Shown piece after piece: positions 52,290 to 61,670 of a DNA stretch of 64,000 bases. The position numbers and the translations under genes are program-made. This DNA is from an uncultured Flavobacteriaceae bacterium. Its GTDB lineage: Bacteria > Bacteroidota > Bacteroidia > Flavobacteriales > Flavobacteriaceae. Numbering within the stretch: position 1 is the first letter of the stretch; each line of letters starts with the position of its first letter. The stretch lies in the NCBI GenBank assembly GCA_947503105.1, contig CANNCM010000001.1, positions 540,221 to 604,220 on the forward strand. The letters run 5' to 3'. Below the pieces are notes generated by a model. That model did not search any database, was not told the DNA's origin, and worked only from the letters and a program-made list of their open reading frames with translations.

Positions 52290-53120
52290 ATGTCCCAAAA
52301 ATTTTATATCTGTCTTTTTGTTGTTTTGTGTTCAACAACACTAAAGGCACAAGTCGGAATCGGAACACCACAGCCCAACCCCTCTTCACAATTAGAAGTT
52401 ATTGCAAATAATAGAGGCGTATTGCTTCCAAATGTTAAACTTACAAGTTCTACAGACCAACAAACGATTACGAATGGCAATGTAGTAAGTTTACTTGTAT
52501 ATAACACTGCTGCGGTTGCAGATATCAAGCCTGGTTATTATTACTGGGACGGTGCAAAATGGAATCGCCTTGGTAAAGAATTGGAAATTTTTACTGGTAG
52601 TGGTGCCCCTTCAGCAAATACTCCTAGCGGCGCTGTTGCTGGCAATATTTATGTCGATCAAGTCACTGGAGATTTATACACCTTCAATGGCACAACTTGG
52701 CAAAAGCAGTCTATAAATTATAAAAACGGGCTGTCCATTACAAATGATGAAGTCATGTTGGGAGGAGCTCTTGATCAACCTACAACCCTAACAACCAATA
52801 CTATTAATACATTATCTATAGAAGGACTGGAAGACACTTCTAAACCAGAAGAAATTATGGTCGTTGAAAAACAAACAGGAAAGCTACAAAAAACAGCAGT
52901 TTCAAACCTTTTTAAAGAAGAAGTTGTACTTCGCATTGCTGCTCAAGATGGACAAAAGCAGTTTCAAACCCCTATGGCCATCACAGATCCCAAAAAAGTA
53001 AATGTTTACAGAAACGGCGTACGAATAGATTTTAAAGCAATTAGCGCAACGGTTATAGAACTAGAACAAGAAGCCACGTGCTATAAAGACGATGAAGTGA
53101 GAATCGTCCAATTCAATTAA
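52290..53120 (+). CDS. secreted flavobacterial surface protein, hypothetical
   Basis: Signal peptide (MSQKFYICLFVVLCSTTLKAQ), QVGIGTPQPNPSSQLEV start typical of flavobacterial surface proteins; C-terminal module shared with next gene. Confidence 0.65.
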   Translation: MSQKFYICLFVVLCSTTLKAQVGIGTPQPNPSSQLEVIANNRGVLLPNVKLTSSTDQQTITNGNVVSLLVYNTAAVADIKPGYYYWDGAKWNRLGKELEIFTGSGAPSANTPSGAVAGNIYVDQVTGDLYTFNGTTWQKQSINYKNGLSITNDEVMLGGALDQPTTLTTNTINTLSIEGLEDTSKPEEIMVVEKQTGKLQKTAVSNLFKEEVVLRIAAQDGQKQFQTPMAITDPKKVNVYRNGVRIDFKAISATVIELEQEATCYKDDEVRIVQFN

Positions 53121-53147
53121 AAAATATAACAATTAAATATAACTACA

Positions 53148-53957
53148 ATGAAACAAATGAAACCCCAAAAACTACACTTAAATGCATTAACACTATTATT
53201 TGCGTTTTTATGCGCATCAACAATTTATGCACAACAAACTACAGGTGATGTTCCAAAACAAGATGATGCTACTCTTGGTAAAGTGACTACATCTAAACCG
53301 CTTACGCCACATACAACTGACCCTAATACTAAAGCAGGAACACCAGGTGCTACAGATCAAGGTGGTGCCATCCGTGTTATTGACAATAAAGGAACCAAAA
53401 AATACCTACAAGTTCAAAACGGTTTGACGCAAGTGACAAATACTGCACCAGCAGGAGGTATTGTAACAACATGGCAACTTGGCGGACAGCTAGTCGATGA
53501 TACCGATATCGATTTTAATGCCAAGGCATTATCTTTTGATAATGTACTTCAAGTTACTGGTGCCCCTGCCACTTCTGCAACATTAAAGGCTGGTACCGGA
53601 ACAGGTTGGGCATTGCTTGTTAGAGATGAAAATTCTGGAGACATAAAAAAACTTCTTGCATCCGATTTGATTGTTAGTGGTCATACTGTCTTTACAGCAA
53701 CAGCAACTCAATTGAAATTTGACGTTGCAACTGCAGGGGTTTATAACGGGGGGGCTCCAATTACAGGCCTTACAGGTGTTAAAATCCCATTACCAGACTA
53801 TGAAAAAGTATGGGTCTATAGAAATGGGGCTAAATTGATTGCTGGTGTGGATTATACCATTGCTGGATCCGAAGTGACTTTAGTTCCTATTGCAACTGGT
53901 CCAAATAGCTGGACAGTTTATGCAGGAGATGTAATTGAAGTACAATATTTCAAATAA
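53148..53957 (+). CDS. secreted hypothetical protein
   Basis: Signal peptide (LLFAFLCASTIYAQQ); C-terminus VWVYRNGAKLIAGVDYTIAGSEVTL...GDVIEVQYFK. Confidence 0.65.
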   Translation: MKQMKPQKLHLNALTLLFAFLCASTIYAQQTTGDVPKQDDATLGKVTTSKPLTPHTTDPNTKAGTPGATDQGGAIRVIDNKGTKKYLQVQNGLTQVTNTAPAGGIVTTWQLGGQLVDDTDIDFNAKALSFDNVLQVTGAPATSATLKAGTGTGWALLVRDENSGDIKKLLASDLIVSGHTVFTATATQLKFDVATAGVYNGGAPITGLTGVKIPLPDYEKVWVYRNGAKLIAGVDYTIAGSEVTLVPIATGPNSWTVYAGDVIEVQYFK

Positions 53958-53973
53958 AAAACTTACAATAACA

Positions 53974-54007
53974 TAAAAAAAAGCCCTGAATTTCAGGGCT
54001 TTTTTTT
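53974..54007. terminator. bidirectional intrinsic terminator
   Basis: AAAAAAAAGCCCTGAA-TTTCAGGGCTTTTTTTT between convergent genes. Confidence 0.85.
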
Positions 54008-54009
54008 GT

Positions 54010-54420
54010 TTAGCAGTATTCGTTATATGCATTTATCAGATTTTCTGCAATGAGCTCTGCAGGGCGTCCTTCAATATGATGGCGTTCTAGCATATGCACC
54101 AATTCACCGTCCTTAAACAAGGCCATACATGGCGAGCTTGGAGGAAAAGGAATCATATGTTCACGTGCTTTGTCCACAGCTTCTTTATCAACGCCAGCAA
54201 AAACAGTAACCGTTTGTGTTGGGCGTTTTTCATTTTCTAAACTTTGTATGGCGCCTGGGCGTGCATTGGCGGCCGCACATCCGCATACAGAATTGACAAC
54301 AACAAGTGTAGTTCCTGATTTTGCCAAAGCAGCGTCAACGGCTTCAGCACTATATAACTCTTCAAATCCTACTTGTGTAAGATGTTCACGCATCGGTTTT
54401 ACTAACTCAGCTGGATACAT
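54010..54420 (-). CDS. BrxA/BrxB-family bacilliredoxin
   Basis: MYPAELVKPMREHLTQVGFEEL...LVVVNSVCGCAAANARPGA (CGC motif). Confidence 0.9.
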   Translation of the reverse strand: MYPAELVKPMREHLTQVGFEELYSAEAVDAALAKSGTTLVVVNSVCGCAAANARPGAIQSLENEKRPTQTVTVFAGVDKEAVDKAREHMIPFPPSSPCMALFKDGELVHMLERHHIEGRPAELIAENLINAYNEYC

Positions 54421-54562
54421 AAATTTATTTTTAAAATTGAAATACAAAGATACATAATTGCATTTCAAATTGCATAGCTTGATATAAGTTATAAATGTTA
54501 AATTCAATTTAAAAAAATAAACTTATTTGCGTAGGTTTGAATATGAAATTTTAATTTGAGTT

Positions 54563-55288
54563 ATGAGTTTTGCAAAATGGATAGGTGCTTCTTTGGGTTG
54601 GTCTTTTGGGGGTCCTATAGGGGCTATTATTGGATTGGCCTTGGGAAGTTTAATCGACGGTTCATCATCAAAATCAAAAACATATTCTAGGAGGTCGCCA
54701 CAAACACAGTCTGGCGATTTTGAAGTGAGTTTATTGATTTTGGCTTCATTGGTCATCAAGGCAGATGGGAAACAAGACCAGCGAGAATTGGACTTTGTAC
54801 GCCGTCAATTTGTACAAATGTATGGTAAAGATCGTGCCAATCATGCCTTTAAGCTGTTTAAAGAAATAAATAAACAGTCCAATATTTCTTTACGACAGGT
54901 GTGTTTGCAGATTCAGCAAATGATGGATCATGCATCGCGATTGCAATTGCTTCATTTTTTGTTTGGCATTGCCAAGTCCGATGGTCATGTTGCAGCAAGT
55001 GAAATCTCAGTGATAGAGCGTATAGCCAATTACCTACGAATCAACCATAGAGATTTTGAGAGTATAAAAGCGATGTTTTATAGCTCTAGTCACAATGCGT
55101 ATAAGATATTAGAGCTCGAAAAAGGGGCTACTCCACAAGAGGTAAAAAAGGCCTACAGGCGTATGGCGAAAAAATTTCATCCAGACAAGGTTCAGCATTT
55201 AGGCCCTGAGCATCAAAAGGGAGCAGAAGAAAAATTTAGAAAAGTTCAAGAGGCTTACGAACAGCTTCAAAAAGAACTTCATTTTTAA
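54563..55288 (+). CDS. DjlA-like protein (TerB domain + J domain)
   Basis: TerB-like middle; C-terminal KKAYRRMAKKFHPDKVQHLGPEH (HPD). Confidence 0.85.
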   Translation: MSFAKWIGASLGWSFGGPIGAIIGLALGSLIDGSSSKSKTYSRRSPQTQSGDFEVSLLILASLVIKADGKQDQRELDFVRRQFVQMYGKDRANHAFKLFKEINKQSNISLRQVCLQIQQMMDHASRLQLLHFLFGIAKSDGHVAASEISVIERIANYLRINHRDFESIKAMFYSSSHNAYKILELEKGATPQEVKKAYRRMAKKFHPDKVQHLGPEHQKGAEEKFRKVQEAYEQLQKELHF

Positions 55289-55308
55289 ATATTTAGGCAA
55301 GACTAAAA

Positions 55309-55334
55309 ATTTATTTATATTTGTATAAATAAAT
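55309..55334. promoter_or_regulatory. perfect inverted repeat enclosing a candidate -7 element; probable operator
   Basis: ATTTATTTATA-TTTG-TATAAATAAAT (11-bp arms); TATATTTG at 55316-55323 matches TAnnTTTG; 6 bp before the next CDS. Confidence 0.65.
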
Positions 55335-55340
55335 AGAGTT

Positions 55341-55997
55341 TTGGTTACATTATCTGAGGAGAATTATTTAAAAGCAATTTATCATTTGGCCCTGGGCGAT
55401 GCGCAGTTGGTTAGCACGAATGCGATTGCCAAAAAAATGCATACCAAAGCATCTTCTGCAACAGACATGATAAAAAAATTATCAGAAAAAGGTCTTGTTA
55501 ATTATCAAAAATATAAAGGGGTTCAATTGACAGAAAAAGGGAGATTGGCTGCGGTTTCAGTGATACGAAAACACAGATTATGGGAGGTTTTTTTGGTCAA
55601 AAAACTAAATTTTTCTTGGGATGAGGTTCATGAGGTAGCCGAACAATTGGAGCACATCAAATCGGAAAAGCTAACCCAACAATTGGATGAATTTTTAGAG
55701 TTTCCAACAAAAGATCCTCATGGCGATCCCATTCCTGATTGTGATGGAAATATGCCTTCTACTCAGAAGGTAATTTTGGCAAAAATCGAAATCAATAAAA
55801 GCTGTATGTGTATTGGTGTCAAGGATTCTACAGCAGAATTTTTACGATATTTAGATAAGCATCATATTGCTTTGGGAACAAAAATAACAGTCGTATCAAA
55901 AGAATCTTTTGACGAATCCATGACTATAAAAATTAATGAAACACCATTGGTTATTTCGAAGGAGGTAACCCATAATTTATTTGTAAAAATCAATTAA
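55341..55997 (+). CDS. DtxR/MntR-family metal-dependent regulator
   Basis: SEENYLKAIYHLALGDAQLVSTNAIAKKMHTKASSATDMIKKLSEKGLVNYQKYKGVQLTEKGRLAAV; TTG start. Confidence 0.92.
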   Translation: MVTLSEENYLKAIYHLALGDAQLVSTNAIAKKMHTKASSATDMIKKLSEKGLVNYQKYKGVQLTEKGRLAAVSVIRKHRLWEVFLVKKLNFSWDEVHEVAEQLEHIKSEKLTQQLDEFLEFPTKDPHGDPIPDCDGNMPSTQKVILAKIEINKSCMCIGVKDSTAEFLRYLDKHHIALGTKITVVSKESFDESMTIKINETPLVISKEVTHNLFVKIN

Positions 55998-55998
55998 T

Positions 55999-56823
55999 AT
56001 GTTAGATCAAATCATTCAATATTTTGAATCCATAGACCCAGTTTTGGCAGCATTTTATGCGTCTCTTTTTACGTGGATTTTAACAGCTCTTGGGGCATCA
56101 TTAGTCTTTTTCTTTAAAAAAATGAACAGAGGTTTACTCGACGGTATGTTGGGGTTTACAGGTGGTGTGATGGTTGCTGCAAGTTTTTGGAGTTTACTTG
56201 CTCCTGGGATAGAAATGAGTCCAGGGGAAGGGTTTGTAAAGGTCATTCCAGCCGCAGTTGGTTTTGGTCTAGGAGCCTTATTTTTGTTTGGTTTGGATAA
56301 AATTCTACCACATTTACACATCAATTTTAAAGAAAATGAAAAAGAGGGTGTCAAATCGCCATGGCACAGAACAACTCTTTTAGTTTTGGCCATTACCATG
56401 CACAATATTCCTGAGGGTTTGGCTGTTGGGGTTTTATTTGGGGGTGTAGCAGCAGGAATTCCAGAAGCGACTATTGGTGGCGCGGTGGCTTTAGCCCTTG
56501 GTATTGGGATTCAAAATTTTCCAGAGGGGATTGCTGTTTCCATGCCTCTTAGACGTCAAGGTGTTAGTCGTTTTAAAAGTTTTTGGTATGGTCAATTGTC
56601 GGCCATTGTAGAGCCCATTGCTGCAGTAATTGGCGCCTTGGCCGTAACATTTTTCACGCCTATTTTGCCTTATGCTTTAGCATTTGCAGCAGGGGCTATG
56701 ATTTTTGTTGTTGTTGAAGAGGTGATTCCAGAAACACAACGCGATAAGTACACCGATGTGGCTACACTTGGTTTTATTGGGGGTTTTATTGTGATGATGA
56801 CGCTTGATGTTGCTTTGGGTTAG
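55999..56823 (+). CDS. ZIP-family metal transporter
   Basis: TMHNIPEGLAVGV and GIQNFPEGIAVSMPL motifs. Confidence 0.92.
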   Translation: MLDQIIQYFESIDPVLAAFYASLFTWILTALGASLVFFFKKMNRGLLDGMLGFTGGVMVAASFWSLLAPGIEMSPGEGFVKVIPAAVGFGLGALFLFGLDKILPHLHINFKENEKEGVKSPWHRTTLLVLAITMHNIPEGLAVGVLFGGVAAGIPEATIGGAVALALGIGIQNFPEGIAVSMPLRRQGVSRFKSFWYGQLSAIVEPIAAVIGALAVTFFTPILPYALAFAAGAMIFVVVEEVIPETQRDKYTDVATLGFIGGFIVMMTLDVALG

Positions 56824-56948
56824 CATTTACAGTTCCCGCCGCCACAATTTTTATCATGATTTTTTGAGCGTATTTTTTTTCTAAAAAGAAAAAGAATAGC
56901 TCCTAAAACTGATGCACCAATAATAATGGTTTCGAGAATTGTATTCAC
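56820..56948 (-). CDS. FeoB-associated Cys-rich membrane peptide
   Basis: Below ORF-track cutoff; GTG start: MNTILETIIIGASVLGAILFLFRKKIRSKNHDKNCGGGNCKC*; immediately downstream of feoB. Confidence 0.75.
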   Translation of the reverse strand: MNTILETIIIGASVLGAILFLFRKKIRSKNHDKNCGGGNCKC

Positions 56949-56952
56949 AATA

Positions 56953-59055
56953 TTATTTTAAAATTTGAAATGCAATTAGTGCACAGAGATAAGCAATTAT
57001 ACTCATGCCAATAAGTTGTAAAATAGGCCATTTCCAACTTTTTGTTTCTCTTTTTACAATAGCTAATGTACTCATACATTGCATGGCAAAGGCATAAAAA
57101 AGAAGAAGAGAAATTCCAGAAGCAAAAGTAAATACTTTACTGCCGTCTGCGTAGGTTTCGTTCGACATTTTGGTTTTTATGGTGTCGATACTTTCATTTT
57201 CATTGGCACTACCCACACTGTAAATGGTAGCCAAAGTCCCCACAAAGACTTCTCTAGCAGCAAAAGAGGCAACAAGGCCAATTCCAATTTTCCAGTCGTA
57301 ACCCAATGGTTTAATGGCTGGTTCTATGGTTTTTCCAATTAGACCAATATAAGAATGTTCTAGTTTGTATGCAGCAACCCTATCATCAAGATCAGTTGCA
57401 GAACTATCACTAAATTCATTGGCTACAATGGTTTCGGCATTTTTAAATTTTTGCCCTGGTCCATAGGACGCTAAAACCCATAATATTATTGATATTGCAA
57501 GGATGATTTTTCCTGCTTCTAGCACAAATGTTTTGGTTTTTTCAAACACTGTAATACATACATTTTTTAGCAGCGGAAGTTTGTAGTTGGGCATTTCTAC
57601 AACAAAAAAGGTTTTCCGATTAGTTGTCATAACCCTATCCAGAACATAGGCAGAGAGTACTGCCATTGCAAAACCAATAAGATACAAGAGCATAAGGGTT
57701 AATGCTTGATAGCTAAGTCCAAAAATATAGCCTTCTGGGATGACCAATGCGATAATGATGAGGTACACAGGAAGTCGTGCGGAACAGGTTGTAAAAGGGG
57801 TCACTAGAATGGTAATCAAACGTTCTTTCCAGTTTTCAATATTTCGTGTTGCCATTACGGCAGGAATAGCACAAGCCGTTCCAGAAATTAGTGGTACCAA
57901 GCTTTTTCCGCTCAATCCAAATCGGCGCATTATACGATCCATCAAAAACACAACTCGACTCATATATCCGCTTTCTTCCAAGATGGAAATAAAAAGAAAT
58001 AAAAATGCAATTTGTGGAATAAAAATTACAATCCCACCAATTCCAGAGACAATGCCTTCTGCAACCAAATCGGTAACTTTTCCTCCATTTGGAAAAGCAG
58101 TTTTCACCCACTCTGCAAGCCCTGCAAAGGTGGTGTCAATCAAATCCATGGGAAATGTTGCCCAGTCATAAATAGCTTGAAAAATAGCAAGTAATATGAT
58201 GAAGAAAATAACGTAGCCCCAAACTTTATGGATCAGTATTTTGTCGAGTTTGCTTCTTAAATCACGGGCTTTTGAGCGATCAATATTTTGGCCTTCTTTA
58301 AGGACATTATTAATAAATTGATAGCGTTTTATGGCTTCTTTCTGTTGAAGTCTTTTGAGTTCAGAAGAAGATTTTGTTTTAAATTTTGAAACATCGAGTT
58401 CTTGTCGAGTAATTTTTCCAAAATTTACATCTTGAGTAATAACCAACCAAAGCTTATAGAGGTCCTGATTTGGAAATGCAATTTTTAAGCGATCAAAATA
58501 AGCAGGATCAATGGTTGAAGTGTCCAAACAGTTTTGAGTGGATAAGTTTTTATAGTTTTCAATAAGCGTTTTAAGCTCTTGAATTCCACTATTTTTTCGA
58601 GTACTAACCAAAGCAATTTTGGTGTGCAATTTTTGCTCTAGAATATCAATATCCAAAGAAATTCCTTTTCGTGTCATGACATCACTCATATTGATGACAA
58701 GTATGGTCGGAATTTTCAAATCTTTGACTTGTGTAAAAAGCAGTAGGTTTCGTTTTAAATTTTCAACGTCACTGACAATGACGGCCACATCGGGGTAGTC
58801 TTTATCTTTTTTGTTGAGCAACAATTCAATGACGACATTTTCATCTAAAGACGAGGCGTTGAGGCTGTAGGTTCCTGGCAGATCTAATACATGTGCTTTG
58901 ACACCTCGAGACAATTTACAAACACCTTGTTTTTTATCAACGGTAATTCCAGGGTAATTCCCAACTTTTTGATTGAGCCCAGTAAGGGCGTTGAATACAG
59001 AAGTTTTACCTGTATTTGGATTACCAATAAGCGCAACATTTAATTGTTTACTCAT
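56953..59055 (-). CDS. feoB: ferrous iron transport protein B
   Basis: ALIGNPNTGKTSVFNALTGLNQKVGNYPGITVDKK; VLDLPGTYSL; polytopic C-terminus. Confidence 0.96.
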   Translation of the reverse strand: MSKQLNVALIGNPNTGKTSVFNALTGLNQKVGNYPGITVDKKQGVCKLSRGVKAHVLDLPGTYSLNASSLDENVVIELLLNKKDKDYPDVAVIVSDVENLKRNLLLFTQVKDLKIPTILVINMSDVMTRKGISLDIDILEQKLHTKIALVSTRKNSGIQELKTLIENYKNLSTQNCLDTSTIDPAYFDRLKIAFPNQDLYKLWLVITQDVNFGKITRQELDVSKFKTKSSSELKRLQQKEAIKRYQFINNVLKEGQNIDRSKARDLRSKLDKILIHKVWGYVIFFIILLAIFQAIYDWATFPMDLIDTTFAGLAEWVKTAFPNGGKVTDLVAEGIVSGIGGIVIFIPQIAFLFLFISILEESGYMSRVVFLMDRIMRRFGLSGKSLVPLISGTACAIPAVMATRNIENWKERLITILVTPFTTCSARLPVYLIIIALVIPEGYIFGLSYQALTLMLLYLIGFAMAVLSAYVLDRVMTTNRKTFFVVEMPNYKLPLLKNVCITVFEKTKTFVLEAGKIILAISIILWVLASYGPGQKFKNAETIVANEFSDSSATDLDDRVAAYKLEHSYIGLIGKTIEPAIKPLGYDWKIGIGLVASFAAREVFVGTLATIYSVGSANENESIDTIKTKMSNETYADGSKVFTFASGISLLLFYAFAMQCMSTLAIVKRETKSWKWPILQLIGMSIIAYLCALIAFQILK

Positions 59056-59281
59056 TGGTTTTTTCTATAATTATTTGTGCTGCGGTTTCTTTGCGAATGG
59101 CCAAATAGCTGTCGTTTATATTGAGATACATTGGATCGGAAAAAGGGGCCAATTGAAGTAATTTCACTCTATTGCCTGGCAAGCATCCCATCTCCAAAAG
59201 TTTCAGAGGGATGTTTTTTGAAGAACTATCGGTGATGATACCCTGCTCTCCTTTTTTAAGATCTGCTATCGTTAGACCCAT
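59048..59281 (-). CDS. feoA: ferrous iron transport protein A
   Basis: MGLTIADLKKGEQGIITDSS...LKLLEMGCLPGNRVKLLQLAPFSDPMYLNINDSYLAIRKETA. Confidence 0.9.
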   Translation of the reverse strand: MGLTIADLKKGEQGIITDSSSKNIPLKLLEMGCLPGNRVKLLQLAPFSDPMYLNINDSYLAIRKETAAQIIIEKTNE

Positions 59282-59324
59282 GCTTATTTAGATTCGTTTT
59301 AAAGAAGCAAAAATAATAAAAAGA

Positions 59325-59999
59325 TTAGTTATTGTAGCTTGCTTTTAACACTTTTATATCCTCCAAAAGTTTTTTGATGGCTTCGGGATCGGTTCCATCA
59401 TAATATCCTCGTATTTGTTTTTTCTTATCGATGAGCATAAAATTTTCGGTGTGGATCATATCATATGGACCACCGTCTCCATTTGTTTTTACAGCCAAAT
59501 AAGAGGTTCTTGCTAGATTGTAAATTTGTTTTTTGTCGCCCGTCACCAAGTTCCATTTACTAGCATTTACCAGCTTCCTTTTCGCATAGCGATTCAACTG
59601 TTCTACACTATCAATTTCTGGGGTTACTGTATGTGATAACAACAAAACTTCTGGATCAGAAATGGTTTGTTTTTGAATGTCATACATGTGATCTGTCATA
59701 ATTGGGCAGATGGTTTGACAGGTTGTAAAAAAGAAATCTGCAACATAAATTTTATCCTTGTAAAAGTCTTGAGTTATTGTATCTCCATTTTGATTAATCA
59801 AACTAAAATTGGCAATAGTATGGTATTTTTTTTTGTGCTGAATAGTACTGTCCACGAGTTCAACATTCACTTGAGCGGGTTGATATATAGGAAGTACCTT
59901 ATTGGGTTTTAAAATGTTATAAAAAGCAGTGATAATGATGATGGATAGCACTATCATTGTGGTTATAAAAAGCTTATATTTTTTTAGAAAGGCGCTCAT
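59325..59999 (-). CDS. SCO1/SenC-family protein
   Basis: YVADFFFTTCQTICPIMTDHMYDIQ (CxxxC); FLLSHTVTPEIDS; His in DMIHTENFMLID. Confidence 0.9.
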   Translation of the reverse strand: MSAFLKKYKLFITTMIVLSIIIITAFYNILKPNKVLPIYQPAQVNVELVDSTIQHKKKYHTIANFSLINQNGDTITQDFYKDKIYVADFFFTTCQTICPIMTDHMYDIQKQTISDPEVLLLSHTVTPEIDSVEQLNRYAKRKLVNASKWNLVTGDKKQIYNLARTSYLAVKTNGDGGPYDMIHTENFMLIDKKKQIRGYYDGTDPEAIKKLLEDIKVLKASYNN

Positions 60000-60135
60000 A
60001 CTTTTCAAGTGAATGACAAAGGTACAACAGAATCTATAAAATGGAAATGCAACAGACGAAAAATATGAGGAGTTAAAGGTTTTGTTACTAATATGAAAAC
60101 TGCTACATTTGTTACCCAAAATAGATCTTATACCC

Positions 60136-61479
60136 ATGGAATTTGTAATCAAAATATCTCAGTTTTTATTAAGCTTATCTCTTCTCATTGTTTTGCACGA
60201 ACTGGGGCATTTTATTCCTGCAAAATTATTTAAAACCCGCGTTGAAAAATTTTACTTATTTTTTGATATCAAGTATTCTTTATTTAAAAAGAAAATAGGC
60301 GAAACGGTATATGGCATTGGATGGCTTCCTTTGGGAGGATATGTCAAAATTTCTGGGATGATTGACGAAAGTATGGACACTGAACAGATGCAACAAGAGC
60401 CTCAGCCTTGGGAGTTTCGTTCTAAACCGTCTTGGCAGCGCTTGATTATTATGTTGGGTGGTGTTACGGTTAATTTTATTTTGGCGGCTATCATTTATAT
60501 ATTGATGGCTTTTGCTTATGGTTCTGTAGATGTTGACGCTAGTAGCGTTCGTGGAGGTTATGATATTTCCAATGATGTTCTTCAAGAGATTGGACTTAAA
60601 AATGGCGATAAAATTTTGGCCATCAACGATCATCAAATCGAGTATTTTTCTGACATACGAAAGTATATTCTTGAGGCAAAAACCATGCGTATTGAGCGCG
60701 AAGGAGTACAAAAAACTATCGATTTTCCAGTAGATTTTCTAGGGCAATTAAGCACCAGTAAAATAAAGGGACGGCCTATAGATTTGAGAGAACCTTTTAT
60801 TTTCAAAGCGTTTCAAGACAGTTCAATAAATGGAAGTGTTGATCTTCAAAAGGGTGACATCCTCAAAACAATTAATGGGCAATCTGCTGAATTTTTTAAG
60901 GCAACAACATCATTGCTACAAACACTTAATAATCAGTTAATTACAGTTGAATTTGAGCGTAATGGAGCACTAATATCTCGTGAGCTTCGTGTTACAGAAG
61001 AAGGAACACTTGGGGTTATTATTTCTAAGTCTATGAAAGAATTTGAAGCTGCGGGGTATTTTGATATTATACGAAAGGAATATGGTTTTGGAGAAAGTGT
61101 AGGCGTAGGTTTGGATCGCTTTGTGAGTCAAGTTTCTAGCTACTGGGTGCAATTGAAATTAATTTTCTCGCCAAGTACTGGCGCATACAAAGGAGTGGGT
61201 GGTTTTAAAGCCATTTTTGATATTTTTCCAGACACATGGAGCTGGGAATCATTTTGGAACATTACAGCTTTTTTATCTATTATGTTGGGGGTTTTAAACC
61301 TGTTGCCGATTCCTGCATTGGACGGAGGTCACGTCATGTTTTTAATTTATGAAATGATTTCTGGGCGTAAGCCAGGAGACAAGTTTATGGAGTATGCACA
61401 AACCGCTGGATTTTTCATCTTAATAGCTTTGGTATTGTTTGCTAATGGGAATGATATATTTAAGGCAATATTTGGATAA
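60136..61479 (+). CDS. rseP: site-2 protease RseP (M50)
   Basis: LIVLHELGHFIPAKLF (HExxH), PDZ-like repeats, LNLLPIPALDGGHVMFLIYE. Confidence 0.93.
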   Translation: MEFVIKISQFLLSLSLLIVLHELGHFIPAKLFKTRVEKFYLFFDIKYSLFKKKIGETVYGIGWLPLGGYVKISGMIDESMDTEQMQQEPQPWEFRSKPSWQRLIIMLGGVTVNFILAAIIYILMAFAYGSVDVDASSVRGGYDISNDVLQEIGLKNGDKILAINDHQIEYFSDIRKYILEAKTMRIEREGVQKTIDFPVDFLGQLSTSKIKGRPIDLREPFIFKAFQDSSINGSVDLQKGDILKTINGQSAEFFKATTSLLQTLNNQLITVEFERNGALISRELRVTEEGTLGVIISKSMKEFEAAGYFDIIRKEYGFGESVGVGLDRFVSQVSSYWVQLKLIFSPSTGAYKGVGGFKAIFDIFPDTWSWESFWNITAFLSIMLGVLNLLPIPALDGGHVMFLIYEMISGRKPGDKFMEYAQTAGFFILIALVLFANGNDIFKAIFG

Positions 61480-61497
61480 TTATTTTTAGTTTTCTAT

Positions 61498-61527
61498 TTG
61501 TGTAAACTAAAAAATGCTATATATTTG
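61498..61527 (+). promoter_or_regulatory. candidate Bacteroidota promoter for tRNA-Asn
   Basis: TTG at 61498-61500, 19 nt, TATATTTG (TAnnTTTG) at 61520-61527. Confidence 0.6.
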
Positions 61528-61549
61528 CGCTCGCATAAGCGAAAAACAG

Positions 61550-61623
61550 TCCTCCTTAGCTCAGTTGGTTAGAGCATCTGACTGTTAATCAGAGGGTCCT
61601 TGGTTCGAGCCCAAGAGGAGGAG
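61550..61623 (+). tRNA. tRNA-Asn (GTT)
   Basis: Cloverleaf: TCCTCCT/AGGAGGA acceptor, D loop AGCTCAGTTGGTTAGAGC, anticodon loop CTGTTAATC, T loop GGTTCGAGCCC. Confidence 0.96.
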
Positions 61624-61649
61624 CAACACAACCCACTAAGTACTTGGTA
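61613..61649. repeat. 37-bp direct repeat, copy 1 (overlaps tRNA-Asn 3' end)
   Basis: AAGAGGAGGAGCAACACAACCCACTAAGTACTTGGTA; identical to 63264-63300. Confidence 0.95.
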
Positions 61650-61670
61650 TTCAGTGGGTTACTTATTTTT
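61630..61670 (+). terminator. probable tRNA-Asn terminator hairpin
   Basis: AACCCACT...AGTGGGTT stem followed by ACTTATTTTT. Confidence 0.6.

Noticed and set aside
57740-58171. 143-aa + strand ORF antisense to feoB
   Set aside because: Shadow ORF of feoB; no motif, no independent start signals.
60280-60711. 143-aa minus-strand ORF within rseP
   Set aside because: Antisense shadow of rseP.
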